Below, in pieces: positions 58,362-64,000 of a DNA stretch of 64,000 nucleotides. The DNA lies in the NCBI RefSeq assembly GCF_039696035.1, contig NZ_CP155567.1:3901001-3965000 (forward strand). Reading direction: 5' to 3'. The stretch is from Microbulbifer sp. SAOS-129_SWC (lineage in GTDB: Bacteria > Pseudomonadota > Gammaproteobacteria > Pseudomonadales > Cellvibrionaceae). Below the pieces are notes generated by a model. That model saw only the letters and a list, made by a program, of their open reading frames with translations. It ran no database searches and was not told the origin of the DNA. Both the position numbers and the translations under genes were made by a program. The stretch's first letter is position 1. The number at the start of each line of letters is the position of its first letter.

Positions 58362-60929
58362 TCAACCGCACTTGATATCCGCGTCGACATCACTGGCCAC
58401 GCGGATGCTGTTGACGGACACATCCATGGCGCCTTCCGTCACCATATAAAACGGCGACAGCACCATATTCAACTGCGCGCCCTTGTCCGCCAGACACTGC
58501 AGCGACACAGACACGCTGCGCCACTCGCCCGGCTTGGTGCTGCGCAACAGATCGGTGATCGGTTGCTCGGCCAGGCAGTCGATACCGCAGGACATACCCA
58601 CGCGCACATCGCTGCTCGGCGCGCTGTTTACTTTGACATCAAAGACCAGAGCGCCGTCGGATTTCAGGTAGCTGCTCAGGTCGGTGCGCTGACTGGAGAA
58701 GAGACCGACACTGGCCGCTCCCTGCCCGCTCCACTGTAGGCGGCGACTGTCCTCCTGCATATTGCGACCCACGGCCTGCACGCGGATACCGGCCATTTCC
58801 GTCACACTGCTGGTTATTGCGCGACGATGGTTGGCGGTGTCCACCACTTCCAGATTCCAGGGATCCAGCGCACGACCGGCAAACACCTGTAGCTCGCTGT
58901 CGGCACTCGGAGCCTGCAGGCCGCTGTCTTCCGGCAGTGCCGCGGCCACATCGGTATCGCTGTAGCTGAGACCGAAATCGTAGGCATACTGGGCGTGATA
59001 GTCGGCCGGGTCGGCGGCCTTGCGGGCAATATTGCGCGGCGTTGGTACCGCCGAATCCGGCCAGGTAAAGGGCAGTTTGCCGGTAAAGTCGTAGTGCACC
59101 TCACCATCGGCTTTGCGGAACAGCACATCGGCAACGCCCTCGCCCTCGGTGCCGGGCTGCCAGATCACGACAAAGGCATCCGACGCATTGATCTCCGGAT
59201 TTACCCACAGCGGGCGGCCGGTGATAAACAGGGATACCACCGGAATACCCTCACCGCGCAGTTTTTTCAGCAGCGCGAGGTCGCTGTCGCCACGGTAATC
59301 CAGGTTGGCAATATCGCCCTGCGCTTCCGCATAGGGGTTCTCACCAAATACGACGATGGCGACATCCGGCTTATCGGTATAGCTGCCATCCTCGCTCAAA
59401 TCGGCATGACCGCCCGCCTGCTTGACCGCCGCGGCGATACCGCCATAGATCGAGGTGGCACCGGGGAAATCGCTGTTCTGGTTGCCGGTACCCTGCCAGG
59501 TGATGGTCCAGCCACCGGCCTGCTTGCCGATATTGTCGGCGCCGTCACCAGCCACCAATACCTTGGAGCTCGCATTGAGTGGCAACAGGGCATTATGGTT
59601 TTTCAGCAGTACCAGTGACTCGCGCACTGCGCGACGAGCAATGGCACGGTGCTGTGGCGAACCGATTACATCGGCCTGGCCAACCAGCGGACGGGTGGAA
59701 GGCGCACCCTTGTCAAACAGGCCGGCGCGCATCTTGACCCGCAGGATGCGACGCACCGCGTCGTCCAGACGTTCCTGCGGGATAGTGCCGTCCTTGGCCT
59801 GGGCAAGGGTGTTTGCGTAAAGCTGTTTCCAGCCGGGTTCCGCCGCCATAAACATGTCGAGCCCCGCATTGATTGCGGCGGGACAGCTCACCGCACTGCA
59901 GCCATCGACAAAAGCGTGGCCATTCCAGTCACCGACGACAAAGCCGTCAAAGCCCATGCGGCCTTTCAGCACATCGGTCAACAGGTATTTGTTGCCGTGC
60001 ATCTTGTGGCCCTGCCAGCTGCTGAACGAGGCCATGACGGTCTGCACGCCGGCTTCAATCGCGGAGAAATAGCCCGGCGCATGGATTTTCAGCAGCGTCT
60101 TCTCGCTGATCTGCGCATCGCCGCGATCAACGCCATCGCGTGTGCCGCCGTCGGCGATAAAGTGCTTGGCGGTGGCGATGACGTGGCCACCATCGAGGAA
60201 GTCGTCGCTCTGCGCCGCCCCCTGCAGACCGGTAACCATGCGGCCGCCGTAGCTCTGCACCACGGCCGGGTCCTCGGAAAAGGATTCATAGGTACGACCC
60301 CAGCGGTCGTCCTGTGCGACTGCCAACGTCGGAGCGAAACTCCAGTCAATACCGGTCGCGGTAACTTCTTCGGCAGTGGCGGTGGCGATTTTCTGCATCA
60401 GGTCGGGATCGCGGGTGGCGCCCAGGGCGATATTTTGCGGAAACAGGGTCGCACCAATCACATTGTTATGACCGTGCACCGCATCCGTGCCCCAGATCAC
60501 CGGAATACCCACGCCACCGTCGCTGGTGTCGGTGGAAGCGCGGTAAAACGCATCGGCCAGCGCTACCCAGTCACTGATCGATGCGTGCTTGTCATTGTTG
60601 GGGAAGGCACCACCGCCGTTCAGCACTGAACCCACATGATACTTGTGCACATCCTGCGGCGTGGCCTGCTTGATCTCGACCTGTATCAGCTGACCGACTT
60701 TTTCCTCCAGGGTCATGCGTTTGAGCAGAGCATCGATGCGGGCCTCGAGGACCGGATCTTTGGCGACCTTGCTGGTCAGTTGCGGCCAGTCAGCCCGAAC
60801 CTGCACGCTGTCGGAGCTCGGCGTGCCTGCCTGCGTGCTCCCCCCAGTCTTCGACTCACCACAGCCGACGAGGCCACCACCCGCTATCAGGCCGGAGATC
60901 GCCCCCAGCAAAATTCGCTTCTTTATCAC
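58362..60929 (-). CDS. GH3 family exo-beta-glycosidase lipoprotein (third GH3 of the window)
   Basis: This 855-residue protein has a lipoprotein signal (AGGGLVGCG, Cys 23). The GH3 barrel has KHFIADGGT and nucleophile Asp 334 in FVVGDWNGHAF; a second GH3 domain and an ExoP-type C-terminal sandwich follow. It is a paralogue of the GH3 at 6124-8742 with the same domain order. Unlike that gene it is not in a xylose or starch unit, and no operator of either regulon lies upstream. Its neighbours are a halogenase-like gene and a cupin gene on the same strand. Beta-glucan or cello-oligosaccharide hydrolysis is possible. Confidence 0.87.
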   Translation of the reverse strand: MIKKRILLGAISGLIAGGGLVGCGESKTGGSTQAGTPSSDSVQVRADWPQLTSKVAKDPVLEARIDALLKRMTLEEKVGQLIQVEIKQATPQDVHKYHVGSVLNGGGAFPNNDKHASISDWVALADAFYRASTDTSDGGVGIPVIWGTDAVHGHNNVIGATLFPQNIALGATRDPDLMQKIATATAEEVTATGIDWSFAPTLAVAQDDRWGRTYESFSEDPAVVQSYGGRMVTGLQGAAQSDDFLDGGHVIATAKHFIADGGTRDGVDRGDAQISEKTLLKIHAPGYFSAIEAGVQTVMASFSSWQGHKMHGNKYLLTDVLKGRMGFDGFVVGDWNGHAFVDGCSAVSCPAAINAGLDMFMAAEPGWKQLYANTLAQAKDGTIPQERLDDAVRRILRVKMRAGLFDKGAPSTRPLVGQADVIGSPQHRAIARRAVRESLVLLKNHNALLPLNASSKVLVAGDGADNIGKQAGGWTITWQGTGNQNSDFPGATSIYGGIAAAVKQAGGHADLSEDGSYTDKPDVAIVVFGENPYAEAQGDIANLDYRGDSDLALLKKLRGEGIPVVSLFITGRPLWVNPEINASDAFVVIWQPGTEGEGVADVLFRKADGEVHYDFTGKLPFTWPDSAVPTPRNIARKAADPADYHAQYAYDFGLSYSDTDVAAALPEDSGLQAPSADSELQVFAGRALDPWNLEVVDTANHRRAITSSVTEMAGIRVQAVGRNMQEDSRRLQWSGQGAASVGLFSSQRTDLSSYLKSDGALVFDVKVNSAPSSDVRVGMSCGIDCLAEQPITDLLRSTKPGEWRSVSVSLQCLADKGAQLNMVLSPFYMVTEGAMDVSVNSIRVASDVDADIKCG

Positions 60930-61559
60930 CGCAGGACTCCTGTTATTTTTGTATCTCGTAATCGCCCGGAACGCGCGGCTCCCGGCATTGTTCCGGATTG
61001 TTTATACGCACTGCCCCACAGCGGGTCGTCCCACTTTGAATCTTGCGGCCAAAATGGTGCGGACCACCTTGCCAGCTTCATCAAAACCCAAAATGGGACG
61101 GGGTATAACCCGGGGAGGGCCGGCCAACCGGCCTGTCACGAGGAATGATGCCGCAGATGGAGCCACGACGGAGGTAACAACACTTTCCGGTTGCGCTCGG
61201 CGGTTCTGGGGGGACGGTGGACGAAGGTGAGACAGCCCGTGAAGCCGGCGGACAATACCCGAATCCGCGAATTGTTTCGCTCTTCGGCGACCAACGTCCG
61301 GGGCAGGCACAGCTGCGCAGGGGTTCGCCCGAGTGACCTCCGCCAACCAAAGAGCGCGCTGCAGTTACACCGAGCCGGTGCGGAACTTCCCAGTGCAGAA
61401 ATTGGCAGCAGTCGGAACGACCGCCTGCCTCAAGCGCCGTTCCTCCGTCGCCACTGGCCATCGGCGCGACCGTCGCAAAGCGTATCTAAGCGGGCATTTT
61501 TTCTACCCAGCCCGGTACTGCTTCGTGGCAACGCTCTCCCCGGCCAGCCCTCGCTCCAC
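60930..61559. other. 630-bp intergenic region upstream of the GH3 gene
   Basis: Short plus-strand frames here (for example 61191-61577 and 61333-61713) run antisense into the halogenase-like gene and show no family signature. A small hairpin, GGCCGG-CCAA-CCGGCC, is at 61118-61133. CCCACTTTG at 61031-61039 is also seen at 56768-56776 near the araC start and may be coincidence. The region probably contains the GH3 promoter and the 3' end of the halogenase transcript; I see no gene. Confidence 0.4.
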
Positions 61560-63053
61560 TTACCCTGCCCGGCGTAACTTCCCGGACAAAAGTTTATCCA
61601 GATATTCGTTGTGCTCTTTCAGGCCGGCGAGGTTTTTATCAACATTGCCCTTGATCTGCGCCAGAAATTCCGCGAGCTCACTCTCGGGCATGGTATCGAC
61701 CAGCGGGTGGTAGCGCTCCGGCATCAGCCCCTGACCGAGCATGACCTGCTGCCAGGAGTCCACGAACAGCTCAGCTCCCTCCCGGAACACGTGGCCGGTC
61801 TCGCGGAAGATGTCGATCTTGTTGGCCAGGCTGTCGGGAATGTCCATCTGCCGACAGTATCGCCAGAACTCCGTATCCTGGCGCTCGGTGACCTTGTAGT
61901 GAAGGATGATGAAGTCGCGGATACGCTCCACGTCGAAATCTGACTGGCGGTTGAATTCATCCACTTCCGCCTGACGGATTTCCGCCTGCGGGAAGAAGCG
62001 CAGGAAGCGCACAATATTCTGCTGGATCAGGTGGATACTGGTGGACTCGAGTGGCTCCAGAAAGCCGCTGGACAACCCTACGGCCAGGCAGTTTTTATTC
62101 CACTGTTTGCGCCTGCGCCCGGTCTGGAATTTGATGACCCGCGGATCGGTCAGCGGCTTGCCGTCGATATTGTCCAGTAGCTGCTCACGCGCCGACTCAT
62201 CGGATTGATAGTTACCGGCATAGACGAGGCCATTGCCCACCCGGTGGCGCAGCGGGATGCGCCACTGCCAGGCGCTCTCGCGGGCGATGGAGCGGGTAAA
62301 GGGAACCGGCGGTGCCACCGCTTCGGTCTGCACGGCCACCGCGGTGTCGCACGGCAGCCAGTGTGACCAGGACTCGAACCCCGTGTGCAGGGCCTTTTCA
62401 ATCAACAGGGCGCGCATCCCGGTACAGTCGATAAAGAAATCGCCGTCCAGTTCACGCCCCGAATCCAGCTTGAGGGCACGGATATATCCGTTGTCGGGCC
62501 GCAGCAGTACCTGGTCGATCTTGCCCTCCACGCGCTTGACCCCATTGCCTTCGCTGAACTCGCGCAGGTAGGCCGCGTAGAGGCTGGCATCAAAGTGGAA
62601 GGCGTAGTTGAGGCCGTTATTCGGCAGGTGGGAAAACCGGTGTGCCTCCGCCGCGCGGCGCTCCAGGCAATATTCGCCAAAATCCCCGGCCAACCCCAGT
62701 TGCCGGCCGCGCATCCAGAAGTGCTGGAAACCGCAGGCCCAGCAATCCTGGCCGGTGACACCGAACCCGTGCAGGTAGTCTTTGCCGCGGTCGCGCCAGT
62801 TTTCAAAACGGATACCCAGTTTGTAGGTGCCCTGGGTCGCCGCAAGAAACTCTGCCTCATCAATGCCCAGCAGGCGGTGGAAAAACACCAGCGTGGGGAT
62901 AGTGGCTTCGCCCACACCGACGGTACCGATCGCCTCGGACTCCACCAGGGTGATGTCCAGTTTGCCGCCCATCAATTTCGACAGGGCGGCGGCCGTCATC
63001 CATCCGGCGGTACCGCCGCCGGCAATTACAATTTTCTTGATGGCTTGACTCAT
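61560..63053 (-). CDS. Flavin-dependent tryptophan halogenase-like protein 2
   Basis: This 497-residue paralogue of the gene at 50882-52381 has FAD motif IVIAGGGTAGWMTA, Lys 78 in GTYKLGIRF, WQWRIP and LEPLESTSIHLI. It therefore has the key lysine and glutamate of flavin-dependent halogenases. It follows a cupin/JmjC-like gene by 38 bases, and this gene pair recurs in loci with TonB-dependent receptors. The natural substrate is unknown; a surface or receptor-linked molecule is possible. Halogenase activity has not been shown for most of this branch. Confidence 0.85.
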   Translation of the reverse strand: MSQAIKKIVIAGGGTAGWMTAAALSKLMGGKLDITLVESEAIGTVGVGEATIPTLVFFHRLLGIDEAEFLAATQGTYKLGIRFENWRDRGKDYLHGFGVTGQDCWACGFQHFWMRGRQLGLAGDFGEYCLERRAAEAHRFSHLPNNGLNYAFHFDASLYAAYLREFSEGNGVKRVEGKIDQVLLRPDNGYIRALKLDSGRELDGDFFIDCTGMRALLIEKALHTGFESWSHWLPCDTAVAVQTEAVAPPVPFTRSIARESAWQWRIPLRHRVGNGLVYAGNYQSDESAREQLLDNIDGKPLTDPRVIKFQTGRRRKQWNKNCLAVGLSSGFLEPLESTSIHLIQQNIVRFLRFFPQAEIRQAEVDEFNRQSDFDVERIRDFIILHYKVTERQDTEFWRYCRQMDIPDSLANKIDIFRETGHVFREGAELFVDSWQQVMLGQGLMPERYHPLVDTMPESELAEFLAQIKGNVDKNLAGLKEHNEYLDKLLSGKLRRAG

Positions 63054-63091
63054 TATTACCTCGCCTTGTTATTGGCTCGCCTTTTCTCGAC

Positions 63092-64000
63092 TCAAGGCAT
63101 CCGCTGCAGTCTGTCGATCAGCTGTTTCCGCAATCCCTCAACCGTTTCGCGGTCGAGTTCTCCCAACACCCCGCGCCTGGCTTCGGGGATATGCGCGGCC
63201 GAATCTGTGCGGTTTACCACGAAGTGCTCAAATAAATGGCCCCACGCCTGGCGCTGCGCCTGCGGCAGTCCGCCAATCGTAACCAGGGCGTGCATCAGCG
63301 CATCGAATGGCAGTCCCGCCCAGGCGGGCGTCGCGCGCCACCAGTAGTTCACCAGTACGTTCAAGTCGTCGAGCCCCTCCACCTGGTGCCACCACATACT
63401 GGGCAGATAGAGCAGGTCCCCCGGCTCCATCGCGGCCACCTGCGCCGCATCCAGGGCCGCGCGGTATCGCGGAAAGCGCTCAAAATCCGGCGCGTAGAAA
63501 TCCACCATACTGATCGCCTGCCCTGCCGGGGTAAAGTCCAGCGGACCCGGGTAGAGGTTAGCCACCTGATCCGGCGGAAATATCGTGAAGCGGCGGCGCC
63601 CCGCCACCACACCGGCCAGGTTGTCCGGCAGGTCAAAATGCGCGGCAATGCGCGTGCGGTTGCCAAACCACAGGGACACCAGTGGTTCGCAGTCGGGCAG
63701 GTCGAGATCATTTTGCGCGCGCAGGCCCGGCAGATGGTGATCGACCGGTGTCGAGCCCACATAACAGCAGTCATCGCCGTAGGCACCGCTCTCGAGCTGT
63801 CGCAGCGTCGGTAGCAGCTGACCGGTGGCGCGCTCGAAGTTGAAACCGTCCAACTTGTCGTTGTAAAAAATTCGCCCACCAGTTTCCGCGCCCGCGCGGA
63901 ACAACACCAACGGCCTCTCCTGGTCAAAAGGCGTCAGGTAATCGGCCAGCTGTCCCGCACGGGCCGCCTTTACCATGGGCCAGTGTGCCAGTGTGCCCTT
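63092..64000 (-). CDS. Cupin_8/JmjC-like Fe(II)/2-oxoglutarate oxygenase family protein, 5' end outside window
   Basis: The frame stays open to the window edge and the bases beyond ATG 63976 encode KGTLAHWP, a typical start of this domain, so the gene is truncated. The double-stranded beta-helix contains AAHFDLPDNLAGVVAGRRRF (His-x-Asp metal ligands) and PGDLLYLPSMWWHQVE (distal His). Members hydroxylate protein or small-molecule substrates; many in carbohydrate loci are uncharacterised. It is upstream of and likely co-transcribed with halogenase-like protein 2. Confidence 0.82.
   Translation of the reverse strand, partial: KGTLAHWPMVKAARAGQLADYLTPFDQERPLVLFRAGAETGGRIFYNDKLDGFNFERATGQLLPTLRQLESGAYGDDCCYVGSTPVDHHLPGLRAQNDLDLPDCEPLVSLWFGNRTRIAAHFDLPDNLAGVVAGRRRFTIFPPDQVANLYPGPLDFTPAGQAISMVDFYAPDFERFPRYRAALDAAQVAAMEPGDLLYLPSMWWHQVEGLDDLNVLVNYWWRATPAWAGLPFDALMHALVTIGGLPQAQRQAWGHLFEHFVVNRTDSAAHIPEARRGVLGELDRETVEGLRKQLIDRLQRMP

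Noticed and set aside
1..64000. tRNA, rRNA, riboswitch and replication origin features
   Set aside because: I saw no cloverleaf, rRNA segment, conserved riboswitch core or origin-like repeat cluster on either strand by eye; a covariance-model search would be needed to exclude small RNAs.

Overview
The window is GC-rich, densely packed DNA from a polysaccharide-degrading gammaproteobacterium. The mix of xylan and starch glycosidases, TonB-dependent uptake, tryptophan-halogenase-like genes and a Weimberg xylose pathway suggests a marine Cellvibrionales member such as Microbulbifer. That assignment is inferred from gene content; there is no rRNA in the window. No tRNA, rRNA, CRISPR array or transposase gene was seen. 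Both ends cut through genes.

Region 1 (1-21.5 kb) is a xylan/xylose locus. It has the end of a GH39 xylosidase and a DUF4380 protein on +. A long minus-strand series follows: sugar porter, xylC, xylX, xylA, xylD, a GH3-SGNH fusion, a GH3 lipoprotein, a GH43 and a TIM-barrel isomerase-like protein. With the divergent SDR (xylB) these genes encode the whole oxidative Weimberg route from xylosides through xylose, xylonolactone, xylonate and 2-keto-3-deoxyxylonate to 2-oxoglutarate. A LacI-type regulator (xylR) and several copies of a TGTAAACGTTTACA palindrome tie the genes into one regulon.

Region 2 (21.5-32.3 kb and 41.2-56.4 kb) is a starch/maltodextrin locus. It holds an MFS transporter, four alpha-amylase-type GH13 enzymes, a cyclomaltodextrinase-like GH13, a type I pullulanase, a GH31 enzyme, a TonB-dependent receptor and glucokinase. 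Three of the enzymes carry seven copies of one small WYFRGT-type module. A G/C-rich inverted repeat resembling MalT boxes lies upstream of five minus-strand transcription units, three times about 60 bp before the start codon.

Region 3 (32.4-41.2 kb) splits the starch locus. It is ten tightly packed or overlapping minus-strand genes: thermostable-hemolysin family protein, AMP-forming ligase, heme-oxygenase-like diiron protein, SDR, TPR-like secreted protein, QseB/PmrA-type response regulator, sensor kinase, cupredoxin, FTR1 iron permease and an outer-membrane-like protein. The block lies between two direct copies of a 168-bp REPIN-like repeat. Its promoter region has three TTAAG hexamers at 11-bp spacing, like a PmrA/QseB box. 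This self-regulated unit is the best candidate here for an undescribed system.

Region 4 (48.9-64 kb) has a DUF3014 protein, a universal stress protein, two tryptophan-halogenase-like flavoproteins, a membrane-anchored AraC-type regulator, a third GH3 lipoprotein and a truncated cupin/JmjC-like gene.
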